Origin: Ceratothoa steindachneri
Taxonomy: Eukaryota > Arthropoda > Malacostraca > Isopoda > Cymothoidae
NCBI GenBank assembly: GCA_963969495.1
Contig: OZ018323.1
Location: 72,822,920 to 72,886,919 of the forward strand
Direction: 5' to 3'
DNA length: 64,000 bases
Each line of letters starts with the position of its first letter. Within the stretch, counting starts at the first letter, position 1. Both the position numbers and the translations under genes were made by a program. Of this stretch, positions 21,847 to 34,995 are shown piece by piece. Under the pieces are notes generated by a model. The model made no database searches. It worked only from the letters and a program-made list of their open reading frames with translations, and had not been told where the DNA came from.

Positions 21847-24800
21847 ATGTTACAGCCGTGTGTTTTTGTGTCCATCTGGGCATTTAAAAAAATTACATAA
21901 TTTTATTTTACTTGCACACCAATTTTTAATTTATGTATTGTGAAATACAAAACCTTTTTCTCTCGCACACCCTTTTATATTTTGTGAGCGACGCGAAAAA
22001 GTGCCGGTGAACTAGTAAAAAAGACCCGTAGAGCGGATTTTTGTAGAAATAGGACTCAAGACTAGTAAACTTCACAAACATAAAAATGACGATGGAGAAA
22101 ATAGAAGAACTTCAACCTATCTCACTCATTAAATCCGAAAAATTCATTTATGAAATGTTTAGCTCAACATCTTAAGACGGAAGACTTTTTAATTACAGGA
22201 ACCCTTAATATTGTTGCTATACAGCGAATATTTATCTATCAAATTCATTTTTATTCGTAGTTCAAGCACCCCTGATTCCATTGTCACAAGAGAAAATAAT
22301 ATATACCGAAAACAGATTTATTCTATTTTTATTTATTCGTACCTTAATTTACTTGGAATTTTTTCTACTGATAAATTCCATCATATTTATGTAATTACAT
22401 CAACAAATAAATAAATTTCTGTCTGCATTCCAAAGTTCAAACATCATTGATTGCAACTAAGCGCAACTTTAGAAGACCTGTTTCGCGCCATATAGCCATG
22501 TAAGCACTATCGGCTTAGAATACTTTATCAAGGGTGCGCTTTATCAATCTTTTTAAGAAATCCACTATCACCTATTTCTATGTTCTCGTTTTTTGCTTAG
22601 CTCGCAAGGGAGTAGGAGGGGTGCACATACAGCCAATCATTCTACTCCTCTTTCTCTATACGACCCTCCCAAAATGTGTTGCTAAGATTGTGGAAATAAA
22701 TAGGTTCCCTATTCTTCGAAATTATTATTTTTCACCTCGATTTTTCTATTCATGGCGGCTGCTCGGTTATTAAATTATGAGGCCTCACGGAACAGATTGA
22801 AAGCTCTCATTTTTGTTAACTGTGCCTTTGTTAAGTGCCTTAGCAACAAAGTAACTATGTCATAGTTGGATAAAACTTTCATACTTATGGTACATACATT
22901 TGCATATAATTAGTTATATAAAAAGACGATAGATGATTGATAGACAAATAGAACGAATTAAAATCTTAGAAGTTGCAGAAGTTTACATTTTTCCAAAGCT
23001 AAACTGTTCTTTATATCAAACTCTTTCATCTGCTGATCAAATTTTGTATTTCATTTTTCGCAAATCTCAATGATATCGCAGCAGAAACTTTCTATGTAAG
23101 CAGCAAACAAAATGCACTCCTAAAATATTTCCTTGTATTATATATCTCTCTAAGAAAAAATTTAGAATTTTGTATACGAGCAAAATACTTTTTTGCTTGA
23201 CGTCGTACGTTTTGGGTGCCGCTTACTTTGAAGATAAGGTAGAAAAAGTGTATTCCAGCCCACTGGTTGTAAATGTTACAAATAAACAGGCATTGTTGGA
23301 AAGTGACCTATTCTTCTTAGGTTAGAATTGGTACACCGTCTCAAAAACCCGTGAAAACTTCTCCCGCATAATATAGGATTGGAAAACCTACATTAAATTT
23401 GTCATTACCTCCTTCTTAATAATACCCTATATGTTAACCACTTTAAGATGTTCCCTACCTCCTCGGATATAATTTTATATAAACCCTTGTAAACTTTAGA
23501 TCGGAGACACTGAGCAAATCTTGTAGTTTGAATAAAACTAAAAGTCATATTACTGCTTCTGCTTCTCGTCCACTGCGTCGTACCAATTCATAATAAAAGA
23601 CTGGCAAGCAGACACTGCAGGTACTGTGGACACTCAAGGCCACACGAAGCATTACATCGAAACCCCTGCAAGAATCCTCATTCAACTTCAGATTGCCAGT
23701 GTACCAATCTACCAGGCAGTCTTCTCTCACCAACAGTCTTCATTTTACGGAATAGTCAAAGAAACACTTTTGTCAAGCTTCAAGCTGTCGCCATTAGGTG
23801 GGGGGAAAAACTTCATTTTTATTTTGATTGCTGAGTAGAGACTAATTTCTTTCCATTTTATTTGGAAATGAGATTCCGTGCAAAAAAATTTCCCAAATTG
23901 TGGAAAGAGGCAATTCTCCACATTTTGGGAGAACATCACTTACCTAACAAGAAACACAAGAGAGGGACAAGCTCAAGTACTCCTACAAGAATGCAATAAC
24001 ATGCCATACCTTTCTGCGTTTTCCTTAATGCAGCATCCAGCCTTTGCATCAAGGGAAAAAACTACGAAAGGTCAACTCTCCACATTGCTTGGCAAAGTCG
24101 GCACTCTTTTGTAATTCTTAATTCACTCACCTGTTATTCCAAACTTTTATCTGATGCAGTGTAAACAAAGCCTAGTGATCAATCTTTATATTAATTTATC
24201 TAATTCACTCTTGTAGCAATAAAAGTAGTTGCTGCAGTGATATGAGATGGAGCAGATATTCCATTTAATAATAGTAATGGAATCCGTGAATTAATTAATC
24301 CACAAATTTATGCTGTAGCGAATAATTAATTTCATGTGTTACCATTTCTCTCGTAATAATTCACGAATAACATTGTGTATAGTAATAAAGCATCCAAAAT
24401 TTATCTCTTACATTGTAATCCCACAGGAAGTAAATCATATATTTATCCCCTTAAATTCGTACCGACTTATTAAAATCCTCGTTGGTTTCGGAGTTGAAAC
24501 AGGCTAAAACATTAGTGACTGATAACCACAGGTTGGTGGTCTCAGCCAACTTAAGGAATCAAAGAATATATAAAATTATTTACTTCTTTTATGGCAATAC
24601 CCTAATTAATCAGGTCAGAGCCAATGTTGGTACTTATTAATGCAGAACATGCGTATTTTACCGATAATCATTGACACTTGCAGTCTCTTACTCGACTATA
24701 TGCAAATTATCCATGCACAAACATTAGATGAATGCTTAGCGCATTAGTTTCCTTGAATAACCTATAATTCCTATGTAAATTTCATAAATATAAGATATGG

Positions 24801-26358
24801 AACTATTTCCACATCAACTATCTAAAATATTCACAAAGTATACTCTTTCAAAATAATCATAAACGCAATAACAAACGGTTACTACTCCTATTCTGAGAGT
24901 GAGGGTCATGAAAAGAGTTAGTGATCGATACTGTTTTCCAAGAAATATTTTAAATTTATATGAATAAAGGAATGAATAGGCAATTTAAATAGTTAAATTA
25001 ATTATTTTTTCTTAAAGTATAACAATAATAACCCTGCCATAATATTTCAAATCTGAAAATGATTAAATTGCCCACATGCCGGATGATCGCGCTCACTGCG
25101 GAAAATTTTAGTTCTCGTTTCCTGTGCTCAAAAGACCTACAGTAATTTGAGGCAGCGATAGTTTACTTCTTCATTCCTCGCACAGATGCACATACCTCAT
25201 ATTTCAGGTTTCCTATACACTAACTAGGAGATTGAATGGTGATATGAAATTGTTAATGATGGCAATAACAGCACACCTCAAAATTTTACATCTTGTTTGC
25301 AATCCTTGATGAGAAGAAGCATGAAGATCAACCTAGAAAATACGATGAGGTACGCCTAATTCTCCCAATAAACGGAGGTAGTCGTCCAAGCATTTGAAAA
25401 TCCAAGCGGCTGTGAGATCAATTGTTAGGTGCAAGTTCAAGAGAAGTGGAACTTAATACATAGGCATTTGCTTACTAGTGATTAGAAATATCATCGTTCA
25501 TTTAATTAATATAACTTATATACGATTAGCCTTTGAATCCTAGCATTCAGGGATGGTAAGTATTTTCGCTCATCCTTTTATCATACAATACTTTAAAGCA
25601 TAAGTAGATATATTCTAACATTATCAAAAATTTAATTAATACCACATGGTAGGGTAATTAGGAAAAAAAGATATAAAAATCATTAAGATAGTCCATTAAA
25701 TATATACTTACCAAAGTTAAAGAAAGAAAGTTTCGAGTGCAATACACTGCCTAAAATTTGGACTTAGCTGTGTACACACAGATCGATATCAATGTGTAAA
25801 CAATCACATTTTCTCTTAATCAAACTCGTTAAGGGCCTATTGCGCCTACATTGGATGGGCTTGACCCGCCTCGCCTCACAAACCGTCTGACATGAAAAAG
25901 CCAGTCTCTCGAAATACTCGTGAAAATAATAGGAAATGTTCGGGTGATTAGAGGAAATCAAAGATACAGAAATATTAGCAAGAGTAGAGGCATATTCCAT
26001 CATATAATACTGTATTGAATCTTATTATTGTTAAACTTTATGGTTAAAGCTCAACTTCTAACATCTACCTTAATCCAAGAGTCATTTCTCCCAGCCTTGA
26101 AACAATTTAATCTCCAATTGGACAAATAAGTTATTGATCGTCACACCAAATAATTTCCTTGAATAAATGTGGCTTTTTTAATTGTCCAGATCACTTGTTT
26201 TCTGTCCGCACTCTTCAGTCATGGCCAAAATTTAGAAATATACAAATATTCTTTTTTATTTCCTTTTTCAAATTTAAGGAATAGGAATAATTATTCTAAT
26301 ATGTATGTAAATTATTGCATGTTTTATTCGTTGAATCCACAAGCGTGCTTGTTCCTAT
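21847..26358. other. No recognised gene (copy A, between gypsy and mariner)
   Basis: About 4.5 kb of AT-rich DNA with only short open frames (up to about 80 codons), none recognisable. A possible small LTR fragment is listed at 23294-23590. The same content recurs in copy B at about 36492-41003. Confidence 0.5.
23294..23590 (+). mobile_element. Possible small copia-like LTR fragment
   Basis: It starts TGTTGGAAAG, a common copia LTR start, has a TATATAAACCC box near 23474, then AATAAAAC at about 23530, and ends CCAATTCA. This order of TATA box, poly(A) signal and CA end within 300 bp fits a short LTR. There is no second copy other than the segmental duplicate (about 37939-38235) and no clear target duplication. 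Confidence 0.3.
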
Positions 26359-27651
26359 TACCAGGGCGGCCAATGAGTTTTGCAATTCGGATATAAGGAA
26401 ACAAGATATTAGGAAAAGTGTTTTATTATTTTTCAATATAACTACCCTCGACATGAAGGCACAGGCGCCATTTGCCTCTGAGACTTCAAATTCCGGACAA
26501 CCAGATATCTCCCGACTGCTGTTCAATCCACTCCTGGATGGCGAGATGGACATCTTCATCGTCCCCAAACCGGCGTCCTGCAGTGCAGCCTTGAGCTAGC
26601 GGAAAAAACTAGTCGCTAGGGGCCAGATCTAGACTGTAGGGGGGATGGTTAAGCTCCTAGAATCCGCACTCGCGCAGGGCAGCTTGTGAAACTCTTGCCT
26701 TGTGGACAGGGGCATTGTCGTCGAGGAGTAGGACATCGCGTGTCAACTTGCCGCGCCGCTTCTGACGGATGCACCTCTTCAACTCAGTTAGTTCCTTGGC
26801 GTAATATTGGCCTGTGATGGTCCTTCCACCGGGCACATAGTCCACCATTAATACTCATTCAGAATCCCAGATGATGGTGACTATGATCTTCCCGGCTGAA
26901 AGTTGGGTCCGGAACTTAATGGGGGTTGGAGAGCCCCTGTGCTTTCAGCCAATGCTTTCGAGCTTGATCTCAAAATCCAAGTGATGGACACACGTTTCAT
27001 CACCTGGCACTAAGCGTGACTCGAATCCCGCCGATTCTAGGTTGTACAGAAGCAGCAGCTTCTCCGAACTTTGAAAACGTTCAGGGCGATCAGGGGCGTG
27101 AGGTTTCTAGGGACCCAACGGGCAGAGACCTTGGTCATGGCCCAATTGTCGTGTATGATGTTGATAACACTTTCATGTGATATTCCAAGTTCTCGCTCGA
27201 TTTCTTCGGCCTTTACCCGTTGATTTTAGAGGATCCTCGTCTCCACACGGGCCACATTGTCCTCGTTGGTCACATTTGTTGAGCGTTCTGGACGGGGTTT
27301 ATCTTCAAGAAACTCACGACCATGGCGGAACTCCATATTCCAGCGATCAATGGTTGCATAGGAAGGGGTGGTGTCGGTGTACACTGCAACCATGCGTTCA
27401 TCGATCTCTTTTGCATTCTTGCCTTCATTGGTCAAAAATTTGATCACTGCGCGGTGCTCAACCTTCTCCATTGTTGAAATATTTGTGACTGACGATCTGC
27501 GATCAGCTACTGCTTCTTGAATAGACGAGGCAGGAGCGTGCGGCTGCAGGTCCTGACTTGTCATAACTTGTCCTAACACCCGTACAAACAGCCATCCCCC
27601 TTCCTCTGTTTTACTCTACCGATTCGCAAAACTTATTGACCGCCTCTTGTA
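26359..27651 (-). mobile_element. mariner DNA transposon, complete TIR to TIR (copy A)
   Basis: Inverted termini match: the left one reads TACCAGGGCGGCCAATGAGT (26359 on), and the right one, on the minus strand, reads TACAAGAGGCGGTCAATAAG ending at 27651. They stay similar for about 30 bases. TA at both ends fits mariner insertion at TA, and the 1.29-kb length is standard. The transposase gene inside reads on the minus strand and is damaged. Confidence 0.88.
26426..27471 (-). pseudogene. mariner transposase pseudogene (copy A)
   Basis: The start at 27471 (MEKVEHRAVIKFL) opens the helix-turn-helix DNA-binding half. Then come YATIDRWNMEFRHGREFLED and KPRPERSTNV. The catalytic half shows VLLLDDNAPVHKARVSQAAL (26657-26848), where family members have a single D in HDN, and HPPYSLDLAPSD (about 26610-26650), the third acidic residue region of the DD34D triad. 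Length to the stop at 26426 (about 348 codons) is normal for mariner. Lesions: a stop at 27227-27229 found only in this copy, stops near 26656 and 26602 and in the C-terminal tail, and frame changes around 26850-27170. A transposon relic. Confidence 0.88.
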
Positions 27652-27938
27652 CTTTAGGGGTAAATTCATAGTCCCTGGTGTATTGTTATTCGATAAAATG
27701 GGTAAAATATGGGTTAAGAGAACGATGCTGTGTAATTATAGTTAATTTTCAATCCCAGAAATTTTTCTTTGCAATTATAACCTAGAATCATTGTTGCTCT
27801 TCCCCTAAAATGACATGAAATTTAAAGAGATAGTTGTTAAGGGTTTGCATCAAGGAGCACCATCTTTACGGTCATAATAGATTTATCATGATTGGATACT
27901 CTCAGGTGAGCAAATTTTCTGGATGCCAAGTGCTTCAA

Positions 27939-27961
27939 CTGAAAGCTAAGTTAGCTTTCAG
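27939..27961. repeat. Perfect 23-bp palindrome
   Basis: Arms CTGAAAGCTAA and TTAGCTTTCAG flank a single G. It is present identically in copy B at 42583-42605. No gene is attached, so function is unknown. Confidence 0.8.
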
Positions 27962-28053
27962 GTAAGGTCCCATGTTAAGAGGCTGGCTTCCTGCAGTGCC
28001 ATGCTTGCCTAGGATTGGAAAGGGGCAGGAGTGAACGCTTTACCGAGTACAGT

Positions 28054-28148
28054 AATGTGGAGCCTTATACAAAAAATATCTCACTTCGAGAAGGGTTTCG
28101 AAAGGGCCTTATCTTACCAAATAGAACCTTACAGCTAGGCTCCACATT
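28054..28148. repeat. 12-bp inverted repeat with 71-bp spacer
   Basis: AATGTGGAGCCT (28054-28065) and its exact complement AGGCTCCACATT (28137-28148) bound about 95 bp. It could be the ends of a tiny MITE or a structured RNA. The inside does not pair continuously, so a simple long hairpin is unlikely. It is repeated in copy B about 14644 bases on. Confidence 0.6.
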
Positions 28149-31100
28149 TGTTGAAAATATAAATAATAATTTGACAAAGAATAGAGCATATTAATATTCT
28201 CTGATAAAGCTCCCTTACGGTTAACTGTGGTTTGTTGAAGATCCCTCTTTACGAGAAGAAAAGTGGAGGGTTTTCAAAATTCTTGGATTGTGATCACGGT
28301 GAAGCATCCATCGCTCTCCAAATTCAGAGTTTCTACTGATCTAAAGCTACTAGTGCCGTAACACTTTGCACAAAAACAATGCCATAAACTAACAAAAATA
28401 CCAAAAGGTGCTTCAAAGGCACTTTTTTCCGGCAGTTCAAGACCAATTAAGTGGTAATAATTGAAACTCTCAGCATGATGGCACATCTATTAACAAACAA
28501 AAGCAATATCAACGTTTTTGGATAAAACTATCATCGAACTTTTGGGAATTTGTCCAGCAAATTCGCCTGATTTGAAGCCAATAGTGAATTTTGAGCGATA
28601 ATCAAACTGACAATAAGAAACAGAAGCAATACCATTTTGAGTATTTACGGCTGCTTATTTAAAAAAAGATAGAGTAATATTAGTTAAAATATTCACAAAT
28701 ATGTTGTCTCCAAAATACTAAAAGTAATTGAAGCACAACTGAAGAACAAGGGTCATGATTATTTTCATATTAACTGCCCGTAACAGTTTAATGTATTTAT
28801 TAATATAATTTGCTTAGTCTCTAATTTTGTCTATATTTCACTTTGAAGTTATGATACACAGAAAGTAAACCAAAATGCATCCTCTTCGTAGATGTATTTA
28901 CTTTCTTAGATGAAAAATATCCTAGTCTCAACTTTTGCTCATGAACATCCATATTCGCCATTTATCCAGTTCTTGAGTACAACTATTTCACGATCCTACA
29001 TGTATTCTTAACTTAGCTTGATATAATAGGGAGTTTCAAAGTACTTGCACAGCTGCAAGTGATGCATTTGTGTAATAGTAATCACAATCACCAATAAAAC
29101 TCCACTGGATTACACTTTATTACCTTGAATAAAGCCATATACCGAAGATCCAACTTATCGCCTACTAGGTTACCATAGAAATTCCTACAGAATAGTACTG
29201 ATCAACCTCTTGACCAAGACAGTACTTATGTAAGATGCCTTTCCTTTCAGACCCTTCAACATTCCGTGGAGCGAGTGGAAAATTGCAGAGTCGCTGTGCC
29301 TTTGTTACACAAGAAACCGCTCGAGGCAGTCACATACTATGGTATTTAATCTCAATTTATTCTAGCATAACCAGCTGTAACCTCTATAAACAACCTAATA
29401 TGTTACCCAAAACAAACCCGCATTTATTGTCTTCAGTAAAAATCGTATTAATTTAGGAGTTTATTGCGTCACATACTAATGTCTGAATAAAATTCCGTCT
29501 AGATCAGTAGCTAAAACATCGCCTAAAAATTCAAAATCTTTATCCATCTCGAACTTTTTCACCTTTTCTATAGTCTTTATTTTTAATGAAAATTTCTAAA
29601 CTGATAAATAAATAATAATCCATGACTGTCATAAATAATATATACCCAGAAGTTATTTTAGGCTATGCAATATTTTCTATTGCTGACATCAAATAGAAGA
29701 GCTCGTGAATGATATCGTACCGACGATATCTACTGGCTTTGACATAGGGTAGCTCAATGAATCCACAACTATTTTATGCAAATTCTCTCCTATCCAAACA
29801 ACCCGACAAATTGGATAAAATTCTTGACTTCCCGCAAGGAATGAGTTACATTTATATTCAGATGCCAGAAATTTTGAATGATTTAGACAATAGAGGAACT
29901 ATAATATCATTAAGCTTATAAGTTACAATATCTCCACTCCCAATTTTTTGGGCCAATTCACAGCCTAACTATTACCCAACCAAGCACTTCTATCTACCAA
30001 CCATCGTCTCGTAGAGTTTAAGCTACCCTCCCCATTCTGAATGCGAAGAATAGCTTCCCGATCTATAAATTTTGAAACTTGAAACTTGAAACTTATATTT
30101 GTTGCTCTGCGAATGCCTAACTCCCGCTTTACAAAGGCCAGGGACTCCGGATTCTCCATCTGTGTAACACTTACATTATTTTTGTTGCTGAAAGTGCACT
30201 AACTGCTAGATAAGCATTGCGATAACTTACCAGTAACTGGACACAATAATATATATCCCTTCATTTGCCTCCTTACCATTTCCTGCCATCCACGTGTAAC
30301 ATTGCTGCTTAAGGAATTGTTCCTACGCACTAACGTCAATGAATAATTAACAATTTTATATGGGATTCTTCGTATATTCAATTTTTCTTGTCTAGTAGAT
30401 TTCTAGAAACTTTATTACTATATACTACTACGAGCTAAATCAGTATGTTACAAATTATAATCCATGAAAATTTGGGCATCGTACCACTCTTGTCCTTAAT
30501 TATTTAGTATAACTCTCCATAAAGCTGAGATTTTCTCGTCCCTTTAATTATCGCAACATCAGATTACAGACAACTTAAATGTGCCCCTGCATACGGCAAT
30601 ATTGCCCTATTACTGACCTTGTACCTCACCTGCCCCCAAAGAGGTTGTTTTAATCACTCTTATGGCCAGTTTAATATCCCTGTGGTCAGACCCATATCAC
30701 CATTTCTTACAAAGTCGGCAGAGATGCTAAGAAACCTTTATTGACAACCGCAGACATGGTACTTACTTTATCATTAAAACTAGAGAACTAAAATTAAATA
30801 TAAAATTTTAGAAAATACTTTTAATTTTAATATGAATTGCAAAGACTTTTCATTGAAATTAGTCTCTGATATTGCCTAAGTTTCATTTGATCAAACAGCG
30901 TATAAAATAATGTATAAGGATAGTAATGGGCATTTGAAGGAAGAATCCATCTAAAAACTAAATAACAGTAACATAAAACTTCCAGGTTTGACTTAAAAAA
31001 TCGTAAGTTTTACATATCATTAATGTTCAGCTTGCTTTGAATAATGCTACTGATGATGGTATTAGTGATTTATTAAGATTGCGAGAAGAGTTAAGGACGA

Positions 31101-32854
31101 CAACTCGTATAAAAAAACAGCGTGTTCAATGAAAAAGTAAACACATGACACTGCCTAAAATATCTATACAATGCGCGTGTATAAAGAGTGTGATTTCACG
31201 CAAAATAAATCTCCATGACCAGACGTGTTACTGCAAACTGTTAACCAAACTCCCAGTGATGCTCACCTGATGCAATGTGAGTCAATGGGGGATTGATATT
31301 GGACATCAGCCGATATTTCACATCAAGTTACTAAAAATATGAAACTATATGTGTCTCATCAGAATCTTTTGTTGTCGAGGAACTAAGAAGAAAATCTACT
31401 TTTTACCAGAAAAGAAAGAAATAGCATCATCATATTTGTGATTTCAGAAATATAGATCCCGGCAATTCAAATGTCCAGGTAAAGAGAAAGAATAAGAAAA
31501 TATGATCTTTTCATTTCGTATAAAATTTGCCTTATTTGGTGATAAGAGGATGAAAGAACAAAACATTGGTTCATTCTACAAGTGAAAGTAGACAGATAAG
31601 TAAAAAGGCTAAATAATAAAAATATCGATAGTAAAAGAATTATGAGAGATAAGCTATAATAGTTCAATGAGCAACGAGTTTGCTTATAAACACTCAAAAG
31701 GAAGTCAGTATCAAAAGAGTTTACCTATAAAAAAATATCATTATCTTTTGTGCATCAGGAGTGTAATTTTTGAAAATTAACGAAGCCATGAGAAAAGATA
31801 TAAATAAAATACTAAAGTGTTTTGTGACATGGATGCTTTTGAGAGTAAACAAAATAACTGCATTCTTTAAGCTACTTTAGCTAAACCACAATGAATTGGT
31901 CATAAAAAGTTATTAATAGATGTGATGTTAATATAATTCCCTAAATAATCTGACAAATTTCGTAGTTATTTGGGAGCAAATATTGCTATATATTTTGTTT
32001 AGATATAGAATAAGCAGATTGGGAGAGAATCGATATGCTCTTCACTCTACGCAACCTCTCCCTTAGATTTCTTTAGCAATTTCTAAAGAGCCACAATTAG
32101 TTAAATTGCATCTACATACTTTAAGAAATAAAATAGATTATTTTTTACACTTTTTGGAAGACATTTTCATTTTGAGTTAGGTTCTAATGTAACTCATAAA
32201 ATTAAACTGTTTTCTATTAATCTACTTTTAGTTTGGAGGATGCTGATGGCACAACCCTAATTATTACTAGCAGCGGGGATTCTACCTATGCAAATGGACG
32301 ATATAAAAACAGAATTTATGATCGCAGGGGAGATACTAAAATTGAATAGTTTAGGTGGTAGGAAACAAACTCATATAAAGCGATCTCAAAAGCGGAATAG
32401 GCAAAGTGAGATCAGTTGCAGTTAAAATGTTGAATAAGGAAGGGACAAACCTCAGAGGAACTAACACCATGAGCTCCGAGAGGGTAGGGACTATCAAATC
32501 TCTACCCTAAAACATTTAGCAGTGTCTAAAAACGGAACCAGAGAGCCACTAAGATCCTGAAAAGGAGCAATATTTATTCATTATGCAGCATGCGAAGTAG
32601 ATTACTCAATTATCACTGCATTTTTTTAGGTTCGAGTAAACTAAATTCTAAGGCAGCGAGTCTGCAATGACTTAACACATTGACTGCCAAGGTTGGTAGA
32701 CCAAAAATGGTCACTGCGCGCCAAGGTACTTTCTTCACATAAATAGAGTATTTATCATGTAATAAATGTGTTGGTCCCATTTATTGTTGATTTGGGTGAT
32801 TTCCGAGGTCATGAGGTCATTTTTTGTTTTGACTACTCACGTGATGTGTGACTG

Positions 32855-32916
32855 GGGGGGACTTTGTCAGTCTTATGTGACTGACACGTCAATTACATAA
32901 GACTGTCAAAGCCCCC
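32855..32916. repeat. Subterminal inverted repeat of the piggyBac (copy A)
   Basis: Left arm GGGGACTTTGTCAGTCTTATGT and right arm ACATAAGACTGTCAAAGCCCCC pair over about 22 bases with one indel and one mismatch. Between them is the recurring palindrome half-site GACTGAC. The same structure in copy B is at about 47499-47560. Confidence 0.8.
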
Positions 32917-33017
32917 TGGTTTCGCATCACCTGTCAGTTGTATTTGACCGAGTTTTATATTTCACTTTCAGAACATAGGTATTATCAATAATCTCAATTT
33001 CTTCCTTTTATTGCAGC

Positions 33018-33114
33018 TCTATAATTGAACATAATTTCAGCTCTGTAATTTAACATAAGTTCAGTTCTATAATTGAACATAAGATCAGCTCTATAATTGT
33101 ACATAATACATTTC
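33018..33114. repeat. Four ~25-bp tandem units near the piggyBac 5' end
   Basis: The unit is approximately CAGCTCTATAATTGAACATA, repeated four times with small changes. It lies between the terminus and the coding start. The same array is in copy B at about 47662-47758. Confidence 0.75.
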
Positions 33115-33159
33115 AAATTAGTAGCCTTCTAAAATAAGTGCCGGTAGTTCAGACAATAA

Positions 33160-33817
33160 AAGAAGAAGAACAGTACATCTTAGTGAATTGAACCTGACAG
33201 ATGTGCTCAATGAAAGCACTGAAGTAGTTTTGTCAGATCTGGCTGATTCGGATCTCGATCCAGATTATATACCAGATGCAATTCCATCAGATGCTGAAGA
33301 TGAAGCGGAGATTCATGATAATGTTGGAGAATACTTGCCCAGATGACTGTTGAAGAGGAAGAAGCTAAAAATGAAGGTCAAGGAAGGAATTTAAATGAAG
33401 GAGATGCCATTGAATGGGAAATATTTCGGGGAAGACAGAAAACTTCTCTATTTCCTGGTAAACCTGGATTGCAGATTGATTTATTGCCAAATGCCAGTCC
33501 ATATGCCCTCTATAAAGTCTTTGTGGATGATGAAATTATAAATGAATTGGTTAACCAAACCAATGTGTATGCCACCCAAGCTATTGCCAATATGACCCTC
33601 AAGACCCATTCAAGGCTCCATAAATGGACTCCAACTTCCAGAAATGAAATGAGAAAATTTCTTGGTTTAGCTATGTGGATGGGCCTTGTGAAGTTAGGGA
33701 GCATTTTTTATTATTAAACTACCAGTTATTAATATACGAATGAAATTCATCTAAGACCATGAGTAGAAATCGCTTTGAAATGTTGTTAAATTCCTTCAGT
33801 TTGCCGATAATACCTCA
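33160..33817 (+). pseudogene. piggyBac transposase, N-terminal part (copy A, truncated)
   Basis: An acidic N-terminal stretch (SDLADSDLDPDYIPDAI, about 33236-33290) runs into a stop at about 33345, and the next part continues in another frame from 33343. That part (33343-33717) ends NEMRKFLGLAMWMGLVKLGS, the beginning of the piggyBac transposase core. Only about the first third of the protein is present before the junction. It differs from copy B at 33557. Confidence 0.85.
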
Positions 33818-34995
33818 ACCACCGGGAAAGCCGGGGTTGCATTAATCTGGTAAACTTGGTGGGCTGGTCCGCTTTTAAGCCTAGAATTTTGGGGGCAATT
33901 CCAGCTCATGTGGTTTTCTACACCACAGGTGAAGCATATGATTGGTCGCTTCGGGAAGAGAGATGGAGGAGAAATCTTAACGGGAGGTTTAAAGTCCCGT
34001 TGTTGGTTTTGGGGAAAGAAGTTTTGGGGTTTTACGGGGCTCGTAAACTTCGTCGGCTTTCCTGTGAAGGGGCGCAAATCCTTTCTTCTTTCCTTGTAGG
34101 GGGATTGGTGAGAAGTTCGATTCTCCTTTGGGTATAAACTATGGCTTGCGGCATAGACATCCGCTTCTTCGGTACATTCTTTAAAGGTCTGGCACTGACG
34201 ATCCTTGAAGAACGCGCGGATCTCCGTCGGGAGAGATGCCAAAAATTGATCTCGCAACACGAAGTCTGTTAAGGACTCGTAGTTCAGATCAACCTTTCAA
34301 GATTCTAACCAAAATTTAAAATTCCTCTGAGGAATGTATCCGAATTGACGGAACGTCTGTCCGGGTTTAATACGACCTCCTCGAAATTCTTGGCGGTAGA
34401 AATTGGGAGTCATATTATGACTGGCCAATAACTCAGCTTTCAAGGTGCTGTAGTTAATTGTACACTCAGATGGTAAAGATATAAAAATTTCGCGCAATTT
34501 ACAATTTAACAGGGGAATTAATCTGGCTACACCTTCAGCCTCCAGATCCATGTTATTGATTTTAAGGATCTTTTCGAAGTGAGCTAAAAATGCTCCGAAA
34601 TCCTCTCCATCCTTGAAATTGGGGAGCTTTAGTGAGAGATTGGGGAGGGCTTCGGAACGGGAACTGGTGGACTGTATCTCTGCTTCAACACGAGCTAATT
34701 TAATCTGATGGTGAAGCTCAGCTTGTCTTATCCGTTCCTCTCTTTCTCTTTCTTCTCGTTGGATTTCTCTTTCTCGTTCTTCTCATTGGATTTCTCTTTC
34801 TCGTTCTTCTCTTTGGATTTCTCTTTCTTCTCGTTGGATTTTTCTTCCTCTTTCTTTTTCTTTTTCTTCACGCTCTTTCCTTTGCTCCTCTTGAACGTAC
34901 TCAATTAGTTCTTTTCCGGAAAGTCTCAAGGACTCTCCTTGCGATTTGAAGATTTCGAACTGAGTCATCTTTGCACTTCGGACCGCACTAGTCAA
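33818..34995 (-). pseudogene. gag, 3'-truncated (copy B)
   Basis: Same sequence as 19175-20352: start at 34995, E/R-rich coil, capsid segment, in-frame stops at about 34782 and 34294, and the CCHC knuckle (about 33893-33938). It ends at the duplication junction a few codons after FPVV, where an open frame continues by chance for five codons into piggyBac DNA (VLSAN). Confidence 0.9.

Larger units (their letters stand above)
27652..32671. other. No recognised gene (copy A, between mariner and piggyBac)
   Basis: About 5 kb with only short open frames and no recognised protein. It contains a 23-bp palindrome (27939-27961) and a 12-bp inverted repeat pair (28054-28065 with 28137-28148), listed separately, and a TTGAAAC triplet repeat near 30070-30092. 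The same content lies in copy B at about 42296-47315. Confidence 0.5.
19175..33817. repeat. Tandem duplication, copy A (~14.64 kb)
   Basis: From ACCACCGGG in gag (19175) to CCTCA in the piggyBac gene (33817), this segment is repeated directly at 33818-48461 with an offset of 14643-14647. Substitutions I noticed between copies (A/B) are 20561 A/T, 22479 T/C, 27228 A/C, 29391 C/A, 30443 G/A and 33557 A/T, plus length changes in a TA run, two G runs and one A run. The junction at 33817/33818 shares a single ambiguous A. Left of 19175 and right of 48461 the sequence is unique. Confidence 0.95.
32676..33817 (+). mobile_element. piggyBac element, 5' part only (copy A)
   Basis: Starts right after TTAA (32672-32675) with CACATTGACTGCCA, the same terminus as the complete copy at 47320. 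It runs into the transposase gene and stops at 33817, where the tandem-duplication junction switches abruptly to gypsy gag sequence. It therefore has no 3' terminus of its own. Confidence 0.9.

Noticed and set aside
15933..21851. Exact target-site duplication of the gypsy element
   Set aside because: AGGTT and ATGTT differ at one of five positions. They are compatible with an aged duplication, but not proof.
24180..24360. Mitochondrial-like insertion suggested by the AT-rich text
   Set aside because: I could not read any mitochondrial protein or RNA in it in either strand.
26296..26599. Overlapping 90-94-codon open frames on both strands (also at 40941-41244)
   Set aside because: They overlap the mariner 3' terminus and out-of-frame parts of the transposase C-terminus, which read better in the transposase frame.
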